Assembly: GCF_963169125.1 (NCBI RefSeq)
Contig: NC_084795.1
Location: 136,501,701 to 136,565,700, forward strand
Direction: 5' to 3'
DNA: 64,000 nt
Source of the DNA: Humulus lupulus
Lineage: Eukaryota; Streptophyta; Magnoliopsida; Rosales; Cannabaceae
Positions 45,127-57,439 of this stretch are shown here, piece by piece (the first letter of the stretch is position 1; every line of letters begins with the position of its first letter). A program made the translations under genes and the position numbers. The notes beneath the pieces were generated by a model. It saw only the letters and a list, made by a program, of their open reading frames with translations. It was not told the DNA's origin and ran no database searches.

Positions 45127-45683
45127 TGTTGGTGACGTGGCAAGGATTTTCGACACGTAGCAGAGATACGGCTCACCTATCGACCAGCATTATTTCTACA
45201 CGAAGAGATCAAGTTCCATATGCGACCAGTCTGGTCGCATACTCCATTTATTTATGTAAAGATCTGTACAGTTGTGATGATATCCGAGAATATCTCTTGA
45301 TTATGACTTGCAGATTCGATCATTAAGGATAGATATTATTTCCTAATTCATGTAACTCTTCCAGAGCCTATAAATACACAAGAGATAGCTCAAGGAAGGG
45401 GATCGATCTTTTTTTCTTTGAGAATTATATTACAATTATCCATCGTTGTATTGTTTTCTTCTTCGAAAGTCCATGAAACTCAGGAACCCTAGTTCTTCGA
45501 TCACGCCTTGGGAGCTCAATATTAATAATAGTATCAAGTGGACGTAGGTCATTACCAATTACTAGGGCCGAACCACTATAAATCCCTGTGTTCTTTATCT
45601 TTCCATTAGATTATTTTCAAGCTCTATATCATTGTCCTGTCGTTTCCTAGACTCCGTGTCATTGACCAAAATCAGGGTCAACA
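45127..45683 (+). mobile_element. F: small solo LTR inside C-solo
   Basis: 557 bp bounded by TGTTG ... CAACA, with TATAAATAC near 45370 and AT-rich 3' part. The flanking C LTR sequence lacks it in the second copy. A clean target duplication is not visible (TCAAC left, AACAA right). Orientation is inferred from the TATA motif. Confidence 0.55.
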
Positions 45684-47427
45684 AACAATTTACCCTACAT
45701 TCACCTACGCTTGAACACCACATTATTACATCTAGCATGAAATTTAATCAACATAAAATCAAACACCAAATAAGACCTTATGCCAAAACCCTCATGATCA
45801 ACATTTCATGTTTCTTTTGTATTTTTTTACAAGAATATTTATAAGACAACATTATCATAACACTAAGCCAAACTTATGCCCTAGCATGTGTCTAATAGCA
45901 TTCTTGCATATTTCCCAATAGATCATAAAAATCAAAATACCATGGTAACATAACATAGGATCCCTACGAGGATCATGCGTCTAATATCAAGATGAATCCA
46001 AAAGAATCAACAATTAAAATCAACTATGCACACAACCCTTTTTAATCACCCTAGGCTGAAACCCCTCATGCATCAAACAAAAACAACCCTTCAACCCAAA
46101 ATCAAAAATAACAATCAACCAACAAATCAAAGGAAAACAAAACAAAATATCATTGCCAATCACCAAACCATAATTGTGCCAAGAAATCAAAATAAAACAT
46201 AGGTTGAGGGAGGAATCCAATACCTCTCTTGAAAGTATTCAAGAACCCAAATATGGCCACCACCTTGATCAAATCCCCCCTAGGGATTTCGAATACACCA
46301 CACAAAAGCAAAGAAAAAAAATGATCTTAGATTCAAGAAGATGTAAAAACTAACGACATCACTATGAACCCAAATACTTACCCTTAGGATTTTGAACCCT
46401 AGCCTCCAAACCTCTTGCAACAAAATCCAAACCTATCATCACCATCATTTTTCCTTGCTTAGAATCAAGATGTAGAGAAAAAAAAATGAAATGCTTAACC
46501 CATACCTTAGGATCCCTAGCCTTGGCCTCTTCTTTCTCTTCTCCTTCTCTTCCTCTCCCACGAGCTCATGTCCTTTCTCTCTCTATAGTCGGCAGCCAAG
46601 AGACCCAAATGAGCCTTCAAGCTCTTTCTTATTTTCTATTTAAATGTCCCAATCACTAAAACCTAGCTAAGGAAAAGGTAATTATCATTTTCCTTTATTA
46701 TCCCTAAATCAAAAATACAAATTAATTAATAATTATACTCAGCCAATTAATTCCTTTGATAGTTGGCAGCACACTAATTCCTCTCTTGTCTTCATTGGCT
46801 GTCCATGGCTAATAAAGAAAATTATGATATTCTCGTAACTCTAGGGTCCTGCGACTTGGGGATGGGTTTTGACCCGTTTTTGTTGCGTTTTAGGAAAAAT
46901 GCTATTTCACGAAAAATGTAGATACTTTCATTAGATTTCTAATGGTACTAGCTGTGTCTAAATTGGATATCCACAACCTAAGTTACTGAGGCTAGGTCCA
47001 AGGTTACGGGAATTCAAGAATGACAACTCTATCCTTTCTCAACATTTGTTTCCCATTTTTTTTCTTGTGTGAACACAAGCCTTCTAGAGCCTTCTCTCTT
47101 TATTTCCCTTATATATATATTAATAAATAAAATAAATCTAATAAAAGGAAAATAATAAAATGTGTACAAAATCTATTGCATGCACACCATGAAATCATGC
47201 ACAAGCACACACACAATCACTAAGGTGCATCTCTACTTACTATGCACCTTGGTACATTAAATCAAAACTCATTTTATTCACAAATTAAATTAATAAATAA
47301 ATAAAACAATTAAAAATTAAATTCACACAATTTCTACCAAACAAAATTATTCATAACACTTAACAATTAAATAAAACAAAGCACAAAATTTAATAACTAA
47401 AAAAAAAATTTGGTGCGCTACATCTAT

Positions 47428-47956
47428 CTTACATGATTACTAGTTTTCTCCAAGATCTTCATCAAGAAATCTTGACTTGTATGTAGATCCAAGGCTTATG
47501 AATCCCAATCTCAATCCATTGTTGTAACATCAAGCAATCTCAAGGAGGAGGCTAGGAATAGAGATTTTTAGACAAAAATATTCATTTGTGTCAAGCCTTG
47601 TAACATTTTGTGGTTCACATAAAATCGTAAACTTGTGATTTTATGTTTGAAGGTTCTTCATCAACAAAGGTCTACTTTGTACTTGTTTATTTTTATTTAT
47701 GTACTTTATGATTTTCTTCCATTAGATTTTAGAATACTTGTGTTTATTGCTTTGAGTTGTAATACAAAACTAATGTTATAAACCTTTAACCCCCAACAAT
47801 GACTGTGAGAGATCTTTATTTATAGAGTCTCTCAGTTGGTCATGGGCCTTACAAGCATGAAATAGGACCTACACACAATGTGGGCTTGTTATACCTGAAT
47901 ATATAATAAAAGAATATAAAAAATACATTCAAATATCAGTTACATAAATATCTCAT
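47428..47956. other. spacer between C-solo and the second C element
   Basis: AT-rich with no gene. On the minus strand TGTTGGGGGTTAAAGG starting at 47798 looks like a copia LTR start, preceded by a TATAAATA on the same strand. The region 47423-47798 plus 24192-23939 may be an older copia LTR split by C-solo. CTCAT at 47952-47956 would be the left target duplication of the second C element. Confidence 0.4.
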
Positions 47957-50900
47957 TGTAAAACTCCCTAAACTATTACTTTGTAAAACATCTCCATACT
48001 CATAAAATTATAGAAGAAAGCCACTTAACATGTGAAAATCTCGAGGGGCATTGCTAAAACATGCAAGTTGGGCTCAATAGTTTAAAACAAAAATAAAAAT
48101 AAAAGTTCTCATGCAACGTTTAAAAATAAATATAGTTCAAGTCCCACTGATAAGTTTTGAAATCAAAATAAAACATAACATTGTTCTTTAAAAATTGGCA
48201 TTTAAGCTAATCTCTTATTCACCCATAGGATACCCCCACACCATACACACTCTGACGTCGGAACTCCGCACATCATAGCGCGTGCCAAAGAGAAACCTGA
48301 TTTACTACCTAAGAAAGGGGAAAGTAAGGGGTGAGCTAAAAGCTGAGTAAGGAAGTACAAACAACATACAAAGAAAACACAACAATAACATAATCACATC
48401 GTGAGATTCATACAACATCATATCATACATCATAACTAAATGTCATCATCATATTCACACAACATTAGCATATTCAAACATCATCATCACATCCTTGTGA
48501 ACATGGCCCCCTATCTTGTCCATGTCACATCTTGAAGTAAACAGGAAGCTCTGGTCCTTGAATAACCTCGATGCATCTGCCCTATGAGTTACCCGTAACT
48601 TAGTAACTCGAGTTACGTCTTTATATCCTTAGTAACCCCTTTGTTATGTCGCGTTCAACACCCTAACAACCATTTTCTTTTCATACAACATACAAAATAC
48701 ATGCAATCCAGTCATATCAACGCAAATGAAATACATGATTCATCAAGTTCATCATATCATCTCAAAATAGCATTTCATACTTCATATCACATGGTACATC
48801 ATCATACATAACATTTATCCTCAAACAAACCCATTTTACCGTTTCATAGCATAAATAAATTGAATTCTATCTAACTTCCTTACCTTAGGTCCGAGCAAAG
48901 CAAAAATGGGAAAAACTTTACAACGAGCCTATAATCATAATCAAATAGTTCTCCTTAGAATTAAATGAGATTTCTTGTGCCCAACACATATACCCCTTGT
49001 GTGCATGGGCTATGCACACATGGTGCAAATTACACATAATTTCCAAACATGCACATTTCTCACAGAGAATCACAAAAGAATAATGTCAATTCTACCTATT
49101 ATTCATGCATGGTTTTCAAGAATTCTATAGTTGCATAATAGGCATATTTTTTAATGTAAAAGTGTATTTGCATGCGACATGCATACGTGGGAGCATTGTT
49201 AAAAAGTGACGTTTAAAACGATAATTTCTACATACTCATTTCTAGCCTTTTCAAGAAAAGTTCAGCAACATATATTTTTTACCATTACTTATTTAAGTCA
49301 CAAAGTTGATTAAACTAATTCATTTAACCTCTTTAAATTCCTCATAAAATAATATATTAATATATTATTTTAAAAAGCAAAACTTGTAGTTATTTAGAAG
49401 TACTTATAAAAATTTCATGTTCCTTTTAGAAAATAACATTTTCTTTTAAATTAACAAAATTATAAAATTAAGTGTGAGAAAATATAATTTTAAGTGTGGG
49501 AAAAATATATCTTCACTTGTATTATTTATAACTTAATTTATGTAGTGTAAACTCATTATTTTTAAACAAAATAATTATTTTTAACTTAATTAACATAAAC
49601 TTTCAGCAACTATTTATTTTGTTTAAAATTGAAAAGTGAATTTAAACCTTAACATTTTCTCATTAAAAATAAAGAAAAACGCACTTAATAATAATGTGAA
49701 AATTCATGGTTACATTTTAAAATATCAATTTAATATATACATAATTTATGGAAGTAATTTATTTCAATATGCATACATTATTTCTTTCATTTAAAAGACA
49801 TTTCTTATTTCCAACCAAAACTTCCAGTAACTATTTAATCACTCAAAAATCATAAACTTGGATTAAAAATTATATTTTCTTTCATAAAATATATAAAAAA
49901 AATGTAGGTATTAATTGATTAAAAATATCATTTTAAATGTGAAACAAAATACCCTTTTATTACATTAAACCAACACATCATTTGGGACATCACTTATGCA
50001 TGCATATCATTGTTTTACCAATTTACTCACCAATTATACACAAAAATCAGCAAGCATAATTCATCATAGAATTCATTTTACATTCATGCTTCTCAAAACT
50101 CAATCCATAACCTTCATGAAATCACTAATATATATTTAAAAAAGATTCAAGACAAACCCTTCATTTAACCAATTAACCTAGCATGTTCCTAACATGTATA
50201 CATGACACAAAAATAAAAACAGCACAACATGCATCACACCCTATTGGCTGAAACCCCATGAATCACAATTCCCGCATGTTAACAACTTACCCCAAACTCA
50301 TAAGCATGTTTACCAACAATTTAAATAAACATATGAACCCTAAAAAAAATACAATATCACATAATCCCAACATGTTTTCCAAGAGTAAGATAAATTAATG
50401 ATTCATCAACAACAATACCCTTGCATGTATCCATCATCATCCTACATTCTTATTACATAAACCCTTAGATTCAAAATAACCATGAAAACATAACCATAAG
50501 ATTTTAGATTTCATTTATGACCAAAATCTCTAATCATGCTTGCCTATATACACCACATGCCCAAGGTCAAACCCTTCATGCATCAAACAAAACAACCCTT
50601 CAACCCAAAATCCATAATATCAATCAACCAACAAATCAAAAGAGAAGAAAACAATATATCATCATTCATAAACAATATTCTCAAAACAACAAGAACCAAA
50701 AGATAAGAACAACAACCATGAGACAAAAAGGTTCACATTACCTCTCTTGCTAGAACTCAAGGACACAATAGTGACAAGAACCCAAACTATGTTCACTACT
50801 TGTTCAAGCCTAGGGTTTCAAAACCCACATAAAGAAAAGAAAAAAAAAAATGATCTTAGATTCAGGAAGAGGTAGAAATTAACATCACTATGAACTCAAA

Positions 50901-52030
50901 TACTTACCGTAGGGATTTCGAACCCTAGCCTCCAATCCTCTTGCAACAAAATCCAAACCTATCATCACCATCGTTTTGCCTTGCTTAGAATCAAGATTGT
51001 AGAGGAAATAAAGTGTAATGATATGAACCTTAACCCATACCTTAGGATCCCTAGCCTTGGCCTCTTCTTTCTTCTCCTTCTCTTCTCCTTCATGTTCTTC
51101 TTCTCTCCCTCTCTCTCTAGAACTCACGAGCTCTCCCTCTCCCTTCTCTCTAAGCATACGGCAGCCACCAAGCCAAATGAGCCTTTAAGCTCTTTCTTAT
51201 TTTCTATTTAAATGCCTCAATCACCAAAACATAGCTAAGGAAAAGGTAATTATCATTTTCCTTTATTTTCCCTGTATCAAAAATATAAAACAATTAATAA
51301 TTATGCTCAGCCAATCAATCCCTTTGATAGTTAACAGCACACTAATTCCTCTTTTGTCTCCCTTGGCTGTCCACGGCTAATAAAGGAAATTATGCTATTC
51401 TCGTAACTCTAGGGTCCTGTGATTTGGGGCTGGGTTTTGACCCATTTCTATTGTGTTTTAGGAAAAATGTTATTTCATAAAAAATGTAGATAGTTTCATT
51501 ATCATTCTAACGGTACCAGTTGCTTCTAAAACAGATATCCACAGACCAAGTTATACCCATTTTACTGAGGCTGGGTCCAGAGTTACGGGAATTCAAAAAT
51601 GACAACTCTATCCCTTCTCTCCATTTGTTTCCCAATTTTTTTTCTTGTGTGAACACAAGCCTTCTAGAGCCTTCTCTCTTTATTTCCCTTTCTTTTTATT
51701 TTCTTTTTAAATCTCTTAATTAAATAAAAAAAATAAACCAATAAAAGGAAATTAATGTGTAGAAAATTATTGCATGCAAACCATGCAACCATGCACATGC
51801 ACACACTCAATTGCTAAGATGCATCTCTACCTACCATGCACCTTGGTGCATTCAATCAAAACTCATTTTATTCACAAATTAAATTAATAAATAAATAAAA
51901 CAATTAGCAATTATATTTACACAATCTCTACCTAACAATTCAAACAATAATAAAAATAATTTCCTAACACTTAACAATTAAAAAAAATTAAAGCACATAA
52001 TTAGTAAAAAAAAAAAATTGGTGTGCTACA
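47957..52030 (-). repeat. 3' LTR of C-full
   Basis: Minus strand TGTAGCACACC ... TTTTACAA, 4074 bp, aligned in order with C-solo. It has a GA-rich stretch (about 51060-51160, minus strand) and donor-like sites shared with C-solo: CGGTAAGTATTTG near 50905 (about 46378 in C-solo) and AAGGTAAGGAAG near 48893 (about 25248). Small open frames within are not genes. Confidence 0.88.
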
Positions 52031-52035
52031 ATATA

Positions 52036-52043
52036 CCCTCCTT
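52036..52043 (-). other. polypurine tract of C-full
   Basis: Minus strand AAGGAGGG followed by TATAT and the LTR start TGTAGC. Shorter than the tract in A and B elements. Confidence 0.8.
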
Positions 52044-52520
52044 AAAAGGAATTTTGTCCCGAAATTCTTTCTTACCAAATAACTCGGGGTATCTTTCTCT
52101 TGTGTCTTCCTCTAACTCTCATGCTGCTTCTCGTTCTATTCTATTCTTCCACAAGACCTTAACTAATGGAATCCTTTTGGATATCAGTTCCTTGATTCCC
52201 CTTTCGATAACACGCTCGGGTTGTTCATCGTAACTCAGGTCCTGCTTCAGCTGTAACGGCTCATAACTCAGAACATGAGAGGGATCTGACACGTACTTAC
52301 GCAACATCGAGATGTGAAAAACGTTATACATTTCAGCTAGTGCCGGGGACAGTGCTAAACGGTACGCAACTTGCCCTACTCTATCCAAAATATCAAATGG
52401 ACCTATATATCTCGGGCTCAACTTCCCTTCTTTCCAAAACGCAAAACACCTTTCATTGGCGAGACTCTAAAGAACACAAACTCACCCACTGAAAACTCGA
52501 TGCCCCTTCTCTTAAGGTTT
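52044..52520 (-). pseudogene. C-full integrase C-terminus and chromodomain
   Basis: [16 protein letters not shown] is the GPF motif, followed by VFHISMLRKYV. The chromodomain-like tail carries PLVKVLWKNR. The frame ends at TGA (52119) exactly where the conserved Trp of WELE is expected, so a TGG-to-TGA change. The reading continues in the same frame afterwards to the element end. Confidence 0.88.
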
Positions 52521-53470
52521 GCGTAACTCTTTTGCCTACTTTGAGCGATAAGCATCCTTTGGCGAATTTCCTTGATCGCCTCGCTGGCTTCCCTAAGTGC
52601 CTCGAGGCCTAATATCTACTTCTCCCCAACTTCATCCCAGTGCAAGGGAGATCTACACTTGCACCCATAAATCATCTCATATGGAGCCATCTCAATAGTG
52701 GATTGATAACTATTATTATAGGAGAACTCCATTAGGGGTAGGTATCAGCTCCAAGACTCTGAAAAGTCCAAAGCACAGCATCTCAACATGTCCTCTAGAA
52801 TCTGTATAGTCCTCTCAGGCTGCCCATCGGTCTGAGGATAGAATGCGGTACTGAACTTTAACCTTGTTCCCATAGCTTTCTATAATCCCTTCCAAAATTT
52901 TGATGTGAACACTGACCCTCGATCAGAAATTATCGACTTTAGAACCCCATCAAGTCTCACTATCTCACTCACATATAATTCTGCATATTGGTCCACTGAG
53001 TAGGTGGTCTTAACTGGTAGAAAATGGGCGGACTTAGTGAGTTTGTCCACTATTACCCAAGCAGAATCATGTTGTTTTGTGGTCCTTGGTAGCCCTACCA
53101 CAAAGTCCATTGCTATATCTTCCCATTTCTATTTTGGAACGTAAAGCGGTTGAAGTAACCCTGCTGGCCTTTGGTGTTCTGCTTTGACTTGCTGGCATGT
53201 CAAACATCTGGCAACAAACTCAGCAATTTCCTTCTTCATTCCAAGCCACCAATACAATGCCTTAAGGTCTTGGTACATCTTTGTCGACCCTAGATGTAAG
53301 GAACGGGGTGTTGTATGCGCCTCTTTCATAATATTTTCCTTAATCTCATCATTATTAGGCACACAAATCCTGTCATTATACTGCAGCAATCCACCATTGG
53401 ACATCGTGAAGTCACCGCTACCACTTTTCTGTACCAAAGCCTCTTGCTTCATTAGGGCTCCATCCACTCT
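52521..53470 (-). pseudogene. C-full integrase (zinc-binding and DDE core)
   Basis: The zinc module is HTTPRSLHLG ... CLTC (about 53230-53190). The core has Asp in MDFVVGL, Asp in SDRGS and, past a TAG near 52880, the TDGQPER segment with the catalytic Glu near 52820. Frame stops fall at a Trp position (VPK*KW, near 53126) and at Gln positions (KGL*KAMG near 52880; EG*RVDG near 53468). It sits directly after RNase H. Catalytic residues are present but the frame is not open. Confidence 0.9.
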
Positions 53471-53960
53471 CTATCCTTCTCTAATTTGTTTCAGTAGGGA
53501 GGATTGTAACGTGAGGTTCGCTAGGCCTCCTGTCACGAACTCAATGCCAGAGTTTATAATCTCCTTCTGGAGAAGCACCTCTATTGTGCTCAGTGCTGAG
53601 ACACTCCTATGTCCCCGCCTACTCAATGCATCTGCAACCACATTGGCCTTGCCTGGGTGGTATATAATTTCACAATCATAGTCTTTCACTAGTTCCAACC
53701 ACCTTCGTTGTCTCATATTCAGTTCCTTCTGTGTGAAGAATTATTTCAGACTTTTGTGGTCAGTGTAGATTTCGCATTTATCCCCGTATAGGTGGTGTCT
53801 CCATATCTTTAGTGCGAACACCACTACTGCCAACTCAAGATCATGGGTGGGATACCATTGCTCATAGTCCTTGAGCTGTCTGGAAGCATAAGCTACCACA
53901 TTCTCATCCTGTATCAACACACACCCTAAGTCATTCTTCGATGCGTCACAATACACCACA
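53471..53960 (-). pseudogene. C-full RNase H
   Basis: VYCDAS (about 53945) and [15 protein letters not shown] carry the first two acidic residues. YTDHKSLK retains the third Asp, unlike A1. A TAA follows KSLK at about 53740, where Tyr is expected. The end [16 protein letters not shown] ... ADALSRRG is intact to about 53610. A linker to integrase follows. Confidence 0.88.
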
Positions 53961-54825
53961 AACTTCCCGCCCTCTGTGGGAACACAAAGGATAGGCATAG
54001 AGATCAACTTATCCTTCATGGTCTGAAATCTTTCTTCACATTTCTCGATCCATGCAAACTTCTGATGTTTGCGGGTCAAGGTTGTCAAGGGTGTGGCGAA
54101 TTTGAAAAACCTTCGACAAACTTTCGATAATAACCAGCTAATCCTAAGAAGCTTCAAACCTATGAGGCATTCTTCGGATGGGGCCAGTCTCTAATGGCCT
54201 TGATCTTTGACGGATTCACCGTTATCCCATTCTTAGACACTATATGCCCTAGGAAAGTTACTTGTTCCATCCAAAACTCACACTTAGAGAACTTAGCGTA
54301 TAGCTGATGTTCTCGTAGTCTTTTTAGGGTCAACCTCAAATATTCCTCTTGCTCCTCCTTGGTCTTCGAGTAAATAAGGATATCGTCTATGAACACTACT
54401 ACAAACTTGTTTAAGTAGTCCTTAAATACCCTGCTCATCATGTCCATGAATGTTGCTGGGGCGTTAGTGAGTCCAAAAGACATCACTAGGAATTCATAAT
54501 TCCCGTAGCGAGTTCTGAAAGCCATCTTCGAAATGTCTCCCTCCTTTACTTTCAACTAATGATACCCGGATCGCAAATCAATCTTTGAGAATAATGTTTC
54601 CCCTTGCAGTTGATCAAAAAGGCCATCTATCCTCGGCAAAGGATATTTGTTCTTAATGTTGACCTTATTGAATTCTCAGTAATCGATGCACATTTTCATG
54701 CTCCTGTCCTTCTTTTTCACAAATAGGACTGGTGCTCCCCATGGAGAATGACTAGGTCTTATGAACCCCTTATCCAACGATTCATGTAGCTGGTTCTTGA
54801 GTTCCTTCAAGTCTACATGTGCCAT
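53961..54825 (-). pseudogene. C-full reverse transcriptase
   Basis: Visible motifs are [14 protein letters not shown], the catalytic [10 protein letters not shown] box (near 54385) and [12 protein letters not shown]. The finger region (54560-54825, including [11 protein letters not shown] and MCIDY) is interrupted by TGA at 54826, a TGA after CIDY near 54677, and TAG after GYH near 54558. Each replaces a codon where CGA or CAG is expected. A further TAG/TGA pair and a frameshift follow PKNAS near 54150-54160. Confidence 0.9.
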
Positions 54826-55279
54826 TCAATAGAGTGCTTTAGAGATCGGTGTTGTTTTTGGTGCAAGTTTGATCACGAATTCGATTTCTCTATCCGGTGG
54901 TAATTCTGGTAATTCCTCGGGAAACACTTCCAGAAACTCGCAAACAATATGCACATTCTCTGGTTTCAACTCTGTTTCCTTGGATTTATCCACCACACTA
55001 GCCAGAAATGTCGAGCAGCCATGTTGCATCATATTCCTTGGATTTATGGGTGTACGAAAACCCACTAATTCTCCTTTAAAAGAACAGAGTTCCCCTTCTT
55101 CTGGTCTGAACTCCATGGTCTTTTTCCGACAGTCAATCGATGCTCCATGTTTGGATAACCAGTCCATGCCAAGTATGACATCATAGTCTAGTATATTTAG
55201 TTCTATAAGGTCTGTCGGGAATTCCCTGCCCTCTATTGTTATAGGTGTTGACTGTAACCACCTAGTTGACAACATCATG
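54826..55279 (-). pseudogene. C-full protease C-terminal part and RT linker
   Basis: The segment after the B2 insertion holds LNILDYDVILGMDWLSKHGASIDC, the typical second half of Ty3 proteases, then the VCEFLEVFPEELPELPPDRE linker to RT. The N-terminal half with the active site lies at 59757-59885, 4.5 kb away. The apparent ATG at 55299 is created by the B2 junction and is not a real start. Confidence 0.88.
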
Positions 55280-55431
55280 TGTAACGCCCTACTACCCAAG
55301 GACTATTACAGTGTGCATTTTAAAACAGTGCTAAACCGCTAATCTAGTCATTTAGCCATAATCGTGTAACTAAGTATGATTAGTGGTTTAGGATTAAAAA
55401 TTTTTGTTAAGATACAACGTTTCACTAAAAC

Positions 55432-57232
55432 TGTTTAACGCCCAAAACGTGCATCCACTAAGCGTTGGTTGTAGTATAGATCGGGCGGTCAATTCCACAA
55501 GGAGGAAAAGAAATAAAGTTATTCAATAAATAAAGTTTAGAGATAAATAATATAAGGAAAATAGAACAAGTGATATTTTTGTTTTTTTTTTAGATTTAAT
55601 GATTAGAAATAAAGATAAACTAGAGTGTGATGTAACAATAGGTACCAAGTAGGAAGGATCAAGAGTCACCAATATGCATACTTATTTATTTGGATCTTTG
55701 ATTCATAAAAATTACACAAATGGGTAGTTCACATCCTAACTATTCATTTGGAAGATTTAACATTGAAGCACAAATATGTTTCACAAAAATGTATTCAAGT
55801 GATTACTATTCTTTACCATGGATAGATGAGATAAATCTTATGAGAAATCTAAAAATGACATTATACCATTGGCAATAATGCAATAAAAGATTGGACATAG
55901 AACTTAACACAAATATTACTTTTACTATTTATAAAATACATAGAAAGGGCATGACTAATTTTATATAGATTTTAGCAAAAGTAAATATATATGAATGAGA
56001 TGGAGAAAATGATAAAGATATTATCTATATTATTTTCACTAATTTGATAATACATAGAAAGTGCTTGACAAAATTTATATACTGTTAGTAAACATAAATA
56101 TAGATAACAAGATGAAGAAATAGAGATGAAAGAAAATAAATCACTCAAATATATCAACTTTAAGCACATGGTGAATCAAAAATACCAAACAAAGTCATAG
56201 TGTATATAGGATCATCCTAACCTTCCTAAGAAGGTTAGCCTATTATGCTAGACATACGCATGAAATTCTAGAGAGAAAATATCAGAAATGAGACTAAAAT
56301 TTGGTAGAGTTTTGCTACCTAAAAATTACATAGAAAATGTGAAATGAGAGTCCCTATTTATAGACGGAGAAAATGACTAAAAAGAAATTAAACAACAATT
56401 TGGGGTTTACAAAATAAATCTGAAATATTAATAATTAAATATGATTTTGAAAAATCAAATCTTATTATAAATATTAACCTAGTTATTTTGGTGTATGGTC
56501 AATATGCCCTTTTTCTAAAATACCACAAAGTATGAACTTTAAAGCTCAAAATAGCAATTTTGCAAGGCCCAATAACCATAAAACATGGGTTGAAAGTGGC
56601 TGGTGGCAAAGGAGGGTTTTGACCCATTCCCAGCCAATGGGGAGCACCACGTGGCACTGGCTGGGAGAGGGTTACGTTGGGCTTCAGCTGTGTTGAAGGA
56701 AAAGGGCTGGTGGAGAAGGCAAGGCCTTCGTTGGGCCTCAGCTTTATTGGGTTGCTGGAGGAGGCAAGGTCTTCGTTGAAGTTGTTTGGGTGAGGCGCTG
56801 GGCTTCAGCTGGAGGAAGCTTCTTGGAGGAGGCTGATGGGTGCGGATAGGTGGCACAAGGAGGCTGGTTGGAGTGTTGCTGGGACGCGTGGCGCGAGGAG
56901 GGCACGCCACCTGGCAGTTGGAGGTGGAGGTGGAGCAGAATATAGGCGGGCCTGGGCTCTTTTGGGCCTGTTTCTGGGCCAACTCTCTTAAAAAATGCCA
57001 CAATTTCAAGTCTTTTTTCAATTTTGATTATTTCTTCTTTTTATTTTTTCTTTTGTTTCCAAGTGCCAAAAATGCCAATTAAATCCTACAAAATAAAACA
57101 AACTAAATTAAAATTAAATATTTTCATTTATAAATTTAATCATATTAATTTGATGAAATTATTAATTAAAACTTAATTTATTTTGACTATTAAAATCAAT
57201 AAATGTGTATTTTTGGGCACTAATCAAAAGCA
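55432..57232 (-). mobile_element. D: solo LTR of a Tat/Athila-like element inside B2
   Basis: Minus strand TGCTTTTGATTAGTGCCC ... GGGCGTTAAACA, 1801 bp. The TTGATTAGTGCCC start and the CTCCTTGTGGAATTGACC segment near the far end are typical of Tat/Athila LTRs. The TATA motif CTATAAATAGG is near 56360 and a GC-rich block at 56580-56960. A degenerate ~108-bp tandem repeat lies at about 55925-56130. No clean target duplication. Confidence 0.7.
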
Positions 57233-57439
57233 TTTACTGTATACATTGGGATCCCAAAAATATAATTTAAAGGTTAATTACAACAAAATATTTACAACCA
57301 GCCGACCTAAACGCCAAAATAGGGTTTAACCCTAGTTCCTCTTTAAACCCTCGGCTATGGCGGTCGAGCAGCTGCATATGTACATATTGTCACCTAAGCT
57401 CTCCAACTCAAGGATGGTCCAGGTTTCTTTTGCCTTTAC

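Larger units (their letters stand above)
24193..47422 (-). mobile_element. C-solo: solo LTR of family C (~4.1 kb), split by an 18.6 kb nest
   Basis: LTR sequence at 24193-25361 and 43974-47422 aligns in order with the intact C LTR at 47957-52030. On the minus strand it starts TGTAGCGCACC at 47422. The far terminus reads TA instead of CA. TCTAT flanks it on both sides (24188-24192, 47423-47427), so this is a true solo LTR. Its interior carries A2 with TSD CATAT and the small LTR at 45127-45683. Subtracting these gives about 4.05 kb, matching the intact copy. Confidence 0.9.

Noticed and set aside
56539..57021. 160-codon Pro/Ser-rich open frame on the minus strand
   Set aside because: It is the GC-rich block of the D solo LTR, where stops are rare by composition.
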